Origin: Uranotaenia lowii
Lineage: Eukaryota; Arthropoda; Insecta; Diptera; Culicidae
DNA length: 64,000 nucleotides
Assembly: GCF_029784155.1 (NCBI RefSeq)
Contig: NC_073691.1
Location: forward strand, 25,952,146-26,016,145
Direction: 5' to 3'
Below are positions 48,656 to 59,462 of this stretch, in pieces. Both the position numbers and the translations under genes were made by a program. The notes beneath the pieces were generated by a model. It had not been told where the DNA came from and did not search any database. It saw only the letters and a list, made by a program, of their open reading frames with translations. The first letter of the stretch is position 1. Each line of letters starts with the position of its first letter.

Positions 48656-49427
48656 ATATCCAAAATTTAATCAATATCGGATTAATCAAAATTTTCAAAT
48701 GATTTTGGATAATTGAAATGAAGAGTTAATCACCGTAAGTTTATTTTATGAAATTATTTTATCGGCTATATCGGTGAAATTTTATATTCTTTGAGAAAGA
48801 ATATTTAAGAATTGAAAGAATATAGACGGATAGAAGATTAGAGTAAGGTGAAAGATGTTGAAAATGAGCGGAAGGGTAATTTTAATTTGATTTTGGATAA
48901 TTTATAAAATATCCAAAGATAACGTTGAAACAGCTTCACAATGATCAAAAACTTATGGTTTCAGCAAAACATCTAAAGTATGTCCGTGTATTTTTCACAG
49001 TAGATACTACATGAGAATGATGACAAATATTGCTTTATATTTTGATAGTTGTTTATTCCAAATTTCCTAAACTTATCCAGGTTTGCTCATAAATTCAATA
49101 AATATTTAAACGTGCGGCGAGATAACATGCTGTGTAGAAGAAGAATTTGTTAAGGAAAAACATGCGGATAGGAAAGCATCAGATGAGATTCGTAGGATAA
49201 AGTTTTGGATAGGAGTTTTTATTTAATGTCTTTATTTTAGAGATTTTCATGGATAGGAGTTGAAGATTGTAAGTTTAGAGCATTTTTGTATTGGAAAGCA
49301 TGAAAGTGTGGTGGACGATTCTATTTTAAGGTTTTCATCACATTTTATTAAAATGATAGAATAAAAATTCTACACAAATTCGTTATGGGTTTTTAAATCA
49401 TTTTTACAAAAAAAAATCAAAATAGTC

Positions 49428-51423
49428 CCAAGTAACCAAAAGTTCCATAGAATGGTCTCTTAGAAGCTTACTCAGCCCTGATTGAAGGCTTTATAGCGTT
49501 CTACTCAGCTGAAATTTTAAGTTCTTATTGATACTTTCAAGTTCCATAAACAAAGCTGAGTAGAAGGCTACTCAGCTTCAAATGAAACTTTGAAAAAAAA
49601 TCTTGCAAAAATAACGCGTTACTTTTTTACTTTGAATTCGGATCTGCTTTAATCTTTATTACTATTTATATTTGTTTCTATTTTCAACAATTTTAAACTT
49701 ACTTGAAAAATTTTCCTGCATGGAGATTTGAACCTGAACCTGTGGAATGAAAGCTGAGCACGTTACCTTTGAACCATGGGTGTTTTCTGATTCAATTGTA
49801 TTTAAAACCCCTATTTGAAATAATTTACGGGTTTTCCTTTCAAAAGTAGGCGCGATGAAAAATAGTAAACAATCAGCTTCAAAAAGTATAAACAGAAGTT
49901 GTGAAACGAGGACTGCCGTACGAAATAAATTATCCTTGCCTCAATTTTGCTCGCCATGAATAGATAATATCCGTGTAAGTCGTATCCACATTTAAATTTG
50001 AACGTAAGTGCACGAACTGAATTCTTTTTTGTAACATATGTATCTCGATGTATAATGTTAATTTGCAGTTCAGAAAAGGAATATACCTAAATATGTGGGC
50101 CGTGAACAAGCCGCTGCAATTTCTGTTACAAAACAATCCAATTTTAAAAAACTGCAGAAACAGATTCTACATGAGGAAGTTGTAATTTGTTTCTAGTTTT
50201 TTATATTTTCCTAACTTAAAACACATTTCATGTACATTTTAGATTGGCTGAAACCAAAGAAAACAAAATTGAAGAAAATTATCAATTTTTACAGCAAATC
50301 CTCGCATTCAACGTTGGAATAATGATGAGCTCAATCGACCCACATTTCCTAAGTGTCCATCAATGAACTTCCCGTCGAAATAATCTGCCTTTGATGTTTG
50401 TTGGAATGTACTAGGTGCTGGATGTGTCGTTAATGTTGCTGTGAGAGTTACTTTCATTGAAAAGGGAAACAAGAAGAATCGGAATTATTATATATGTTTC
50501 TACTTAAGCAAAATCGCAAAAACTATAAAATGTAGTCTGATAGTGAATATTCATATGTAATTAACCTAATAATATACAATCGCTGATAAATATGCATTTC
50601 CCAAATAATTTTTACTTTATTTATGTTTCTTCCTCCACCCATTTTCGTCCAATTCACCATCGAAGTAGGGATAATGCAACTTTTTTGGGAAAACTTATGA
50701 GCATGATAGATCGAACTGTTACCAATTAAGAATGTTCCAAAACTAAAGAGTTTGTGTTTGACAACTCTGGTTCAAGGAAAGCTGGTGCTGAAATTTGACT
50801 TTTAATTAGTAAAATATTCTCATAATATTATTTTCTTTTCTCATTCTATTTTGTTCCAATAGCCGGCGACGGTAATAAAGCAAACCATTCTTTCTTATTT
50901 TTTGTAAATAATCCATTTTTGTTCACAAATTGAGAATGCTTTCGAAAATTTTTTTAAGAGAATGTAATCAAACCATTTGAAAATTTTGACACAACTTGTT
51001 AGTCTTAAGTTGTCCACGTCATTTATTCAGTCTGTAAAGCCTAAATTGGCTAAGACGGTGTATGTCTTTTTTTAAACTCAATTCGCATTGAAGTTCCATA
51101 GAAGTTCCGCATAGAACCAAAAAGTTCGTAAGAAGTACCGCAAGGAACCAAAAAGTTCGTAAGAAGTTCCGCATGGAATCAAATAGTTCCCAAGAAGTTC
51201 GTAACGAAGCACGATAAGCCGAGTTGATATCCGAACTTTTTAAGGTACTTAGAACGCACAAATATGTTATATGCTACTTGTTTAGACTTTTTATGTTCGT
51301 TCAGAAGTCCAAATGAAGCACTTAAGGAAAACGGATTTTATTTCTCTCGAGTACCTTTTACTCAGCGAAATGTGAACTTAAAACGTACAAGATTAAGTAG
51401 CTATGGGACTCTTGGTTACTTGG
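49428..51423. mobile_element. 2-kb inverted-repeat element with CCCAAGTAACCAA ends
   Basis: CCCAAGTAACCAAAAGTTCC near 49428 is matched by the reverse complement of CCCAAGTAACCAAGAGTCCC near 51402-51423, with CATAG following on both sides. The interior is AT-rich with no transposase and carries a SINE tail (50997-51073). The first 170 bp recur inverted at 56620-56800, so this is a dispersed family. Target duplication was not resolved; the two ends could also belong to neighbouring copies. Confidence 0.55.
50997..51073 (+). mobile_element. SINE tail, 5'-truncated copy
   Basis: This copy has CTTAAGTTGTCCACGTCATT followed by GTCTGTAAAGCCTAAATTGG and a T run. It matches 17184-17256 with very few differences but lacks the tRNA-like head and pol III boxes. 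Confidence 0.85.
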
Positions 51424-51425
51424 GG

Positions 51426-53189
51426 TGTGTTAAACATGACTTTTCAATCAATCGTTCGTCATTTTCCATTCTATCATCTTTTGATAAGTAGCAGTTTCCA
51501 AATATTTTACTACAGCTCACAAAATTCACGTCTCTGAGTATTCAAAATGGAAGATAATGAAAGAGTTATAACATATTTCGAAATGTTTGCTAGGAAACAA
51601 CCCCTGCATCAGGAAAATAAATCTTATAAGCTTCTGCTCAGCTGAGCTAGCTAAGCTGAGCTTGCTAAACCAGATCTAATTTTAAGAGCTTACGCATAAA
51701 CCAAGTTGAAAAGTTGATAAAAAAAGGTTTTAAAAAAAGACTCAGCAGTGTACATCAAATTTTCAGAAGCTACAAGCTAAGTTTTAAAATGCATATTAAA
51801 ATGAAAACATGATTTGTACATGTTTTCAAATTTGTGAAGCCTTTATTTCGAAATTTGACTTAACCGTCCAGAGTTTGAATCATGGGTCAGATTCTGTCAA
51901 ATCTAGTTCTGTTAATATTGGGTTTCAAAATTTATCAGTTTTCAAGTTTTGAGTAAAATCAAGCACTGATAACAAATGAACCGACAACCTTTCGTAAAAA
52001 AACAAAAACTGTTTTCGAGTTTATATATAACCCTCCATTTGATAGAGAATTATGATATAACCTAGCTATGCCAGTTTCAAAGAAACAATTCTTGAAAAAA
52101 AATCCTCAAATTAAAAAAAAAAAACAATAGAAAAATGTAACCATTTATGATATTATAGAAGAACTTTTATAAGCTTTCGGTATCAAAGAGTCAAATACCA
52201 CTGACAGCTCTGTTGAAGACTGCGAATCTTTTAAATTATGCTTTGAAAAAAACGTTATTTTGATTCATTTTATTGAAGAAAAAAATATTCCAAAATATCC
52301 TTCAATTCTCATATTTCACTAGACTGTGATAAATAAACTGAAAGAACGCCTCAGTTTTGTCATAAGTTTCAACTAACCGCGGTTTTCGAAAAATTTGATC
52401 ATTGATTCGAAACCTTTGATCTGAGTATCTTAGATTTTTTCCTAAAAGATGCTAAAAAATATCTTAAGTTTGGAATCTCAAAAACTAAAGCTAGCGAAAA
52501 AAAAACCGAACTGCATATTTGAACATGTCGCCCTCAATAAAGTCAAAATCAGCTCTGAAGCCCCCGGCAAACGAAAAATCGTTGTTTTTGTTGCCTCATG
52601 CCATCGGAAAGATAAAAGTAGATATAAACAATTTAATTGCAACAACTTGTAATTTTGTTCGTAACCACAGGTATTTATCAACATTCAAATTCAAGAATTC
52701 TCTTATTAAATGCGTCACTCAAAACACAAATTTGAACATTTTGAGGTACCATGCACAGGGTTGCCAACCTTTTTTTTTTTTTTCAAAAATCAGGAACTAG
52801 TGAAAACAAAAATCAGGCTACTCCAATTTTTTTCGAAGTGATGACTTTCTTTTTTGGTCGTCGCTTAGAAATGGTTTACCAGGTTGTCAGGCTTAGCCTC
52901 TAAAAATCCAGATAATCCTGAAAAATCAGGTACATTGGCATCTCTTCTGACCATGCAATGTTGAATCATTTATTTGTTTTTTTAGAATTAACATACTGCC
53001 TTCTATCGACATAAATACATCCTCATGAAACAGGAAAAAAATTTCGCTGAAAATTTCCAAATTTCATTTCATTAGAAATTTCGCAAATTTCCAATGGAAT
53101 CTCAACATATTCATGCTTTAAAAAGAGTAATTTGAAATTTTCTGATTAAATTACGTAATGGTTTTTATCTGCGATTTTTTGTTAGCAAC
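51426..53189. other. Unassigned stretch with a diverged hAT fragment
   Basis: 52195-52600 resembles the hAT interior (see separate entry). Near 52755 is CAGGGTTGCCAACC with a T run, like the end of a small dispersed element. A GAGCTAGCTAAGCTGAGC palindromic patch lies near 51640-51660. No gene is supported. Confidence 0.45.
52195..52600 (+). repeat. Diverged third copy of the hAT interior
   Basis: GTTGAAGACTGCGAAT (52213), AAAACTAAAGCTAGC (52483) and AAAGTCAAAATCAGCTCTGA (52539) align in order with 54916, 55189 and 55246 of the complete hAT element. Confidence 0.6.
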
Positions 53190-53626
53190 CTGAGAGATAA
53201 TTGGGACGAATGGATATCGTATTACTGTTTTAGTTATAATACTACACCAATTTCTGAGCACAAGTATTCTCCATTAGAAATAGTTTTTGGAAAATCAATT
53301 AATAACTTTAAAAACATCAATCTAAATCAATTAGATCCTGTTTATAACCATGACTCATATGTTAATGAAATTAGATATAAATTACAGCATATCCGTAAAG
53401 AAGTATTCAAAAAGATAGAAAATACTAAGCAAGCAACACCATCAGAATTATAAATTGGAAATCGAGTATATTTAAATTAGAAAACAGAAAAAAATAAGCA
53501 ATTGTCCAGGACGGTCCTAATATCGTAAAAGATTCAAACGTATCAAATGCAACAATTAGACATGAAATAACTACAAAAATATTGAAAGTACATCGAACAA
53601 GTTTAATAAAACACAAAAACTGTTAG
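53190..53626 (+). pseudogene. Ty3/gypsy-type integrase C-terminal remnant
   Basis: The reading starts LRDNWDEWISYYCFSYNTT, followed by YSPLEIVFGK and LDPVYNHDSYVNEIRYKLQ, the C-terminal part of a gypsy-type integrase core and its linker. A stop and another short break follow, then GPNIVKD and LKVHRTSLIKHKN, the typical end of pol. The catalytic core upstream is missing. A purine tract and LTR start follow at 53759-53771, so this is the 3' end of a 5'-truncated element. Confidence 0.8.
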
Positions 53627-53770
53627 AAAAAGATAATTCAAATAATAGGTGAAATCAAAACTATCAAATGTAACTAGATTAACTATGCAAGGAGGAAGAA
53701 AGTAAAAAAAATCAATCCAAATTATTAGATTCATTTTAAGTGGTTGCACCATTCTTCCAAAGAAGGGAGG

Positions 53771-55831
53771 TGTAGCTTCCCGCTATTATCCATTATCCAT
53801 TTCAATCCTTATCCTTCATTCCCTTCAGTCCTCTGTTACATCATTAACATATTGAACAACATGTATGTCTTTACGCATTCTAGACCACCCAAAGCTGACC
53901 TACAAAGAAGAGCCCTGCCAGCATCATAAAGCTTTTCCTATTCTTTATTTTCAAAACATTTTAAGCGTTACCGCATGCGCGCAAATCATACTCACGCAAT
54001 ACAGTACACCAGGGGTGAGCAAACCGCGGCCCGCGGGCCGCATGCGGCCCTCGAGGCATGTTTGTGCGGCCCGCGGAGCTAATCTCAAATTAAATTTATT
54101 TCACGATTTTTTTCAACGAAAGATTGTTATTTATAAAATAAAAAATAAAATAGTAGTCTCTACTAAACCAAAAACATGATATATCAATAACGTGATATGC
54201 ACGTCGCTTGTTTGCAGTTGCATTTTTCCCATAATCATCCAGATTGTTGACTTTAGGATTTATGATTTTTATTGAGTTCTTTTTATTTATCGGAAACACG
54301 TTATAAAGAAGGTAGTTAAGACTTTATTTTTCGTTTCAAACAAAGTTCAAATTGTATAATGAAGTGAAATATTTTTGTTCTTGATTAATGACAGAAATAA
54401 ATTAAATTTTATAATAAAAACTGGGCTAACGATTATAGATTTCTTAATGATAGAATTCAGCGAAATTCTGATATCTCGACAAAAACAATATCTGTAATTC
54501 TGTGATTCAAACCAAAAATTTTGTAAATATTACACAGTGAAATAGAATTTTTGGTGCCTATGTTTCAACTGATTTTGTAAGAGTTTTTCGTCCTTTATTC
54601 AAAACATTTCACATATTTCGGCTATCGCTTCTACATAGTTTCGGTAATATGGCATGTGGAAATTTTTATATTGATCAATTTTGGGTAAAATCGATCTTTC
54701 ATAACTGATAAACCAATAAACCTACATAACAATCAAAAGCTGATTTTCAATCAATTTACTACCCGTTTTTTCAATCAAGGACTCAGATATTGTCAAGATA
54801 TTCTTGTTTCACAAATACAATGCTTTCAAAAATTGAATTCTACTAGAAGATTTCAACTTCTTCTGACCTCATTGAAGAAGGTTCTTGAATTGAAAATTTT
54901 AATTTTTCAGCAAGTATGTTGAAGACTGCGAATAGATTTGACTTACGGTTTTAAAAATATCAAAGATTTAATTTAGTTTGATTTTTCTTCAAAATTTCGT
55001 ATAAATTCCCAGTTTTTTCAGGTTTGGATGACAAAAAGAAAACTTCCAAATTCTTTTTTTCTCAGAATTCTAAATTACTCGTGGTTTTTTTGAAAGTTGG
55101 TCATTCAGTCAATAAGTATTTGTATTTAAAAGTTTTGTCAAAAAAGGACAAAAATTGAAACTAATTTGCCTTTTTTTTAAGTTATCTCGAAAACTAGAGC
55201 TGACAAAAAAACTAATTGAATACATATTTGGATCCTGCGCCCCTGAATAAGTCAAAATCAGTTCTGAGATTCCTTGCACCTCGGAAAAATGTGAATTTTG
55301 TTAACTTGTGTTATGTGTGATGCTATTTTTAGAAATTTTATAGGCAAATCAATGCAAAACATTGATTAAAAGGAGTCATTCAACTTTAAAATTAGATATC
55401 CACATTACCAAAGTCATAAGATTGTTATGATTTAGCCTTAAAAAGCCTGTCCCAGAGGTGTCTAAGTTAAATTTAAAATTTATGAAATATGTAAATATTT
55501 TCTAGAATCAAAAATGTAAACATTGACACATCTGGTTAAAAAAAAATTACAATAATTTTGGAACCTTGCTCAACATCTCTTATACTATAAATATTAAATT
55601 TTATGTTGATGTGGCCCGCCGAAAGAATTTCAAATTAAAAGTGGCCCGTTGCTTCAAAAGGTTGCTCACCCCTGCAGTACACAATTTACATAAACAACCG
55701 AGCGCGTCGTTTCCTTCATTCTTGCCTTATTCAAACTTTCGTTAAACCATTTGTCGAGCAAATAAAGTAATGTTAATTCTCCACTCGTAAGAGAAGGTTT
55801 TTCTTAATCCGAAGTCCGATATGCCTCAACA
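53771..55831 (+). mobile_element. 3' LTR of the gypsy-type element, split by a hAT element
   Basis: A polypurine tract (AAAGAAGGGAGG ending at 53770) leads into TGTAGCTTCC, the expected LTR start. After removal of the hAT insertion the LTR continues from 55683 with an AATAAA at 55761-55766 and appears to end near CTCAACA at 55831. The right boundary is approximate because no second LTR is in the window for comparison. Confidence 0.6.
54010..55674 (+). mobile_element. Complete non-autonomous hAT element with 8-bp target duplication
   Basis: The ends are CAGGGGTGAGCAAACC at the left and GGTTGCTCACCCCTG at the right, 15-16 bp imperfect inverted repeats. A perfect 8-bp direct repeat CAGTACAC flanks it (54002-54009 and 55675-55682), the hallmark of hAT transposition. 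GGCC-rich subterminal DNA (54026-54075 and 55613-55650) is also typical. The 1.67-kb interior is AT-rich with no transposase frame. Diverged relatives lie at 14995-17484, 52195-52600 and perhaps 45450-46080. Confidence 0.93.
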
Positions 55832-56160
55832 GTTACTTTTTTACTCAGCAAAATTTCGGCGATGTCAAATTTATTATTATTACACTACAGGAAATAAGAA
55901 ACAGCGTGTTGTACGTTAAGCTGATTCTCTTGTGTTTAACTCTTGAATTAAACTCTTTCACTGGAAAATTATAAAAATAGTACTTTTTTACATTTTCAAA
56001 TAAGACACAGAGTTCTGGAATCAAAATTTAACTTTCATTTGCTTGTTTATATGATTGATAATTTTTTTCTTATGATTGTAATGATGTGCGATACTTGAAC
56101 AGAAATGAATCTTGATACTTGAAAAAGAGAATCACCTGCCCAATTCCCTTGAGTGAACTT

Positions 56161-56312
56161 TATGTACTCATTAATGAGCTTGAAAGTTGCAAAAGTCATT
56201 AATATGTACGTTGTATGTGACTTATTTTGTCCACTGTATGTACTCATTAATGAACTTAAAAGTTGCAAAAGTTATTTATATGTACGTTGTAAGTTAACTT
56301 GTAAGTTACGTT
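56161..56312. repeat. Tandem duplication with 76-bp period
   Basis: TATGTACTCATTAATGA begins at 56161 and again at 56237, each followed by AGTTGCAAAAGT and ATATGTACGTTGTA. The two copies differ at a few bases. Confidence 0.8.
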
Positions 56313-56619
56313 GACTTAAGAGTCACAAAAATGGCACAAAACTGCTCGAAGCGTGATTAACTAAGTCACAAAAAGTGCATTGAGGTGCTTTCAAAACTAC
56401 ATCACCACTTCGAGTGATAGTTTTAGTTAGAACAACATCTAGGTGTGGACATGTTGTGTCGTGTTCGATTTTCACCACCACCACCACCACACCAAGCCGG
56501 GCAAGTGGCATCATGGCAACACCATGTACCGAACATAGTAAATTATCAAGGAAAGGTGATATGAACCGATGCCAAGGGTGCAATTGAGTACGAGAGAATT
56601 TTTTGCTCATTTTAAGATT

Positions 56620-56800
56620 TTTTGGAAGCTGAATAAAAAGGCCGCTAGAAGCTGAATAGAAGGTCATTAAGGCTTGTTTTGTAACTTGAAAGTATCAAAA
56701 AGAACTTAAATTTTGAGCTGCATAGAACGTACTTCATATTTACCAATAATGGGGCTGAGTAAGCTTTTCGGTACCTGTTTTATGGGACTTTTGGTTGATT
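56620..56800 (-). repeat. Inverted copy of the CCCAAGTAACCAA element end
   Basis: On the minus strand it starts near TCCCAATCAACCAAAAGTCC and continues with AAGCTTACTCAGCCC and TTTTGATACTTTCAAGTT, matching 49428-49600. Confidence 0.65.
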
Positions 56801-57249
56801 GGGATTGGATGAGATTTTCTGAATTTCTCATTTCATTTTTCGAGACAGTTTTGAACTTTCGATTTCCGTAAAACTTGTGATTGAAAAGAGATCGAGTTTA
56901 TGATATTCTTCTCACCCACTGTCGAGTTCTGACTCGGAAATTTATATTATAATTCTGAATTTTAAATTTTGGTTCCCTGATCCCAAAACTGCATTTCGAT
57001 ATCCTTTTGTGAATTTGCCCGGTTTTGGTTCTAAATTCCCGGTTCCCTGGATTTTGGGCAATAATGAAGCCTAAGCTGAGGAAAAATGGAAAAACGGTTC
57101 GAGACCAGATTAAGATGAACAAAATGTGGAACGAATGTGCCAAAGCAGTTGACTCTAGAAGTATTCACCGTTGCATGGAAGAAATAAGGAGAAAGTGCAA
57201 ATTTGCATATTTATACATTAATTATATTTTTACATTAAAGTATTTGTTG

Positions 57250-58636
57250 ATACTTGCTTATGAGAGCCAGATCGGGCTCACGCTACTGAACGTTGCACTC
57301 CGGCTTTTTGGAGCGCTCGAAGCGTTGAAGCTGCGGAACGAGAAGCCATGAAGCTGCAAGTCGAGAGGATTATTCTCGAGCTTGGTAGCTGCGCTGCGGT
57401 TAGCATGCGCAAACTTTTATTCGACGGTTGGAAGCTGTTTCGGGTGCATCGGAGGAGGTGGTTTGAGCGACGGTTAGTCGCCTGCGATTTCAACCACTCC
57501 TTGGTTTCTAAGGCATTATGGACGGGTGCTGCCGGGCGAACTCTTGCTTATTCTCGGAGGCATCGAGAATTAGCACTATTAGCTACAAGAGGTTGCTTCT
57601 CTGGGGTAACCAGAAAGCAACATGCAAGAAACTCTCTTCGTTCACGTGCTGAGGTTATCAGCCACCGGAATCAGCAAATCATCGGTTCCGGTGCCAGTCA
57701 GCGCATGGCGCGAGACGAGAGCGGCTACGAGAGTAGCGATGACGAAGATGACGATGATGATCAAGATTCTGTTAATCTAGCACCGACTCTGAGACGCAGT
57801 CAGTGAATCAGAGAATCTACTAAGCGCTACGTGGCTAACGTAGCTGCTGGTCTTAATAAGGAGGTACCTCAAATCATCAACGAACTGAAGCGCCGCACAA
57901 ATGAGTCTTATGGAAGACAGCTGTCGAATAATGGATGGTAGCCCTGGAGAAGTACGCGACATGGGAGGCGGTTGGCTTACCCTAGGTCACAGGTTTCGTG
58001 ACATGATCGTTCACTGGACGAAGATGAACGATGGTGAGGTTATCACCGAACAGCCGTTCAAAGAGTTGATCGGCTGTTTGCAGTATCTGGCGATATTATC
58101 GAGACCAGTTATTTGTACAGCGTTTAGACCACTATGCCAATACCAGACCAGTCTGGCTGATAGTAACTGACAAGGCCTGAAGCGTATTCTGTTATACCTT
58201 CGACGTATGACCGATATGGCGTTGGTATACCGTAGAAACGTTTCACCGGAATGACTAATCGGATGTGCAGTTGAAGATTATGCTAAAGATTCCGATGACC
58301 GAAGATCTGTATCGAGTCACGCTTACATGATCTTCGTGAATCGAGTTTCGTGGTCAACGAAACGTCAGCAGACGGTCAGTCTGTCGTCGATAGAAACCCT
58401 TTGTCATGCATTCAAGGTTTGTGGTTAACAAACTTCTAAGAAGAAGAAGCGCGGACTCATCAGCGGATGAAGCATCTGGATGTGAAGTATGCATTAGGAA
58501 GATCGTCAGAAGTGGTCAGCTTTCTTTGAGACACATCTCTACTGAGGATCAACCAGCTGATGCGTTCACGAAGGCGTTACCAAGGGCGAGGCACACGAAG
58601 CTGTCCAGCATTCACAATCTGCGAATTGAGGGAAGG
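57250..58636 (+). pseudogene. Ty1/copia retrotransposon, 3' part, copy 2
   Basis: An acidic linker (SGYESSDDEDDDDDQDS, about 57718-57770) precedes the end of the RT domain, with FKELIGCLQYLAILSRP (about 58059-58109). RNase H motifs follow, DDRRSVSSHAYMIF and SWSTKRQQTV (about 58292-58378), then ISTEDQPADAFTKALPR (about 58540-58590), the typical copia pol C-terminus, ending at 58642. Stops and frameshifts break it in several places. The 5' limit is set by a rise in GC near 57250. It belongs to the same family as 36600-37430, in the opposite orientation. Confidence 0.8.
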
Positions 58637-59024
58637 TGTTGATGCTTACGGTTTTCGGAACAATCAAAACAGTTTGTTTTGGTTCCGCATGCTTTGAATC
58701 AATTCGCAATTGAAACAATAGCGGTGATGATTGATGATGACAGCTGATGATGGTAAACACGATACAAATGTTTACATCATCACACTGTGAAGCCAAACAA
58801 CTCAAACTGTGGTTAGCAGTTACACTGCAATGTTGGCAGGCAGAAAATGAGTAGAAGTATCGGAATACTTATTGAGAAATGAGTACTTTCCCGGTTAGGG
58901 CATATAAGAAGTGGAAAGTGACAATAAGCTATCGCTATTTAATATAGTTGTATTCTACTGACCTCACAGACGAAATATAAATAAAGATAACTCTATTCCA
59001 CCAATGAAACCTGCGTTTTCAACA
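58637..59024 (+). mobile_element. Copia 3' LTR
   Basis: It begins TGTTGATGC directly after a purine-rich GAGGGAAGG tract at the end of pol and ends TTTCAACA at 59024, giving TGTTGA/TCAACA inverted ends. An AATAAA signal lies at 58980-58985. The length of 388 bp is normal for copia LTRs. Confidence 0.8.
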
Positions 59025-59462
59025 GAATTTCTACGAAATACAGGTGATTTATTATTTTCGAATTCTAAGTGGACAGACCTTTATGTATGAACTGTGTATC
59101 AAAAAATTCATATTACAAGTTTCGGAAAATCACATAAAATAAATTCTTGTTTCAAAAGGAAAAAAATCATCTGAAAGGATTCATGTTGATGAATAAAAAT
59201 GTAGTGAAAATATAATCCATTAATTTCAATCAATGCATATCCTACGACATCGAATCTCACTTTGATTTTAAGTGAAGATAAGAATTAAGACAGAATCCTT
59301 GAAATATCATTTTTACGAAAAAAAATAAAATTTGAATTCAATTTAAATGTATTAAAAGTATCAATTAGTTTGTTAATTACCAACATCTATATCTATATCT
59401 ATCATCTATATAACAAATTCAACATCTACTTGTACATTCACAGAACCATCATTCTCACTTAC
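59025..59462. other. Intronic stretch next to the donor
   Basis: AT-rich sequence with no gene, including a short ATCTAT repeat near 59385-59410. The donor GTAAGT lies at its right edge on the minus strand. Confidence 0.5.

Larger units (their letters stand above)
42801..49427. other. Unassigned AT-rich stretch with small dispersed repeats
   Basis: No gene is supported. 43020-43640 is moderately GC-rich and could be further 5' sequence of the RTE-like LINE. 44689-44780 and 47341-47541 are dispersed repeats. 45450-46080 resembles the hAT interior on the minus strand. 48573-48655 is a palindromic cluster. Confidence 0.45.
55832..57249. other. Unassigned AT-rich stretch
   Basis: It contains a tandem duplication (56161-56312), a CAC microsatellite near 56473-56490 and a dispersed repeat (56620-56800). 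The frames at 56323-56667 (minus) and 57025-57351 (plus) show no known domain. Confidence 0.45.
12382..59462 (-). other. Inferred ~47-kb intron filled with mobile elements
   Basis: The interval is bounded by a GTAAGT donor (GT at 59462-59461, minus strand) and a CAG acceptor (AG at 12383-12382), both phase 1. Everything annotated between them is repeat-derived or unassigned. Additional small or alternative exons cannot be excluded, and the joining of these two exons rests only on strand, phase and similar composition. Confidence 0.55.

Noticed and set aside
53190..53626. Possible endogenous virus
   Set aside because: Only an integrase C-terminal remnant and an LTR of gypsy type are visible. 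No envelope-like frame is present, so it is treated as an ordinary LTR retrotransposon.
57025..57351. 108-residue plus-strand frame before the copia fragment
   Set aside because: Its two halves differ in composition and neither matches a copia gag or host domain that I can recognise.
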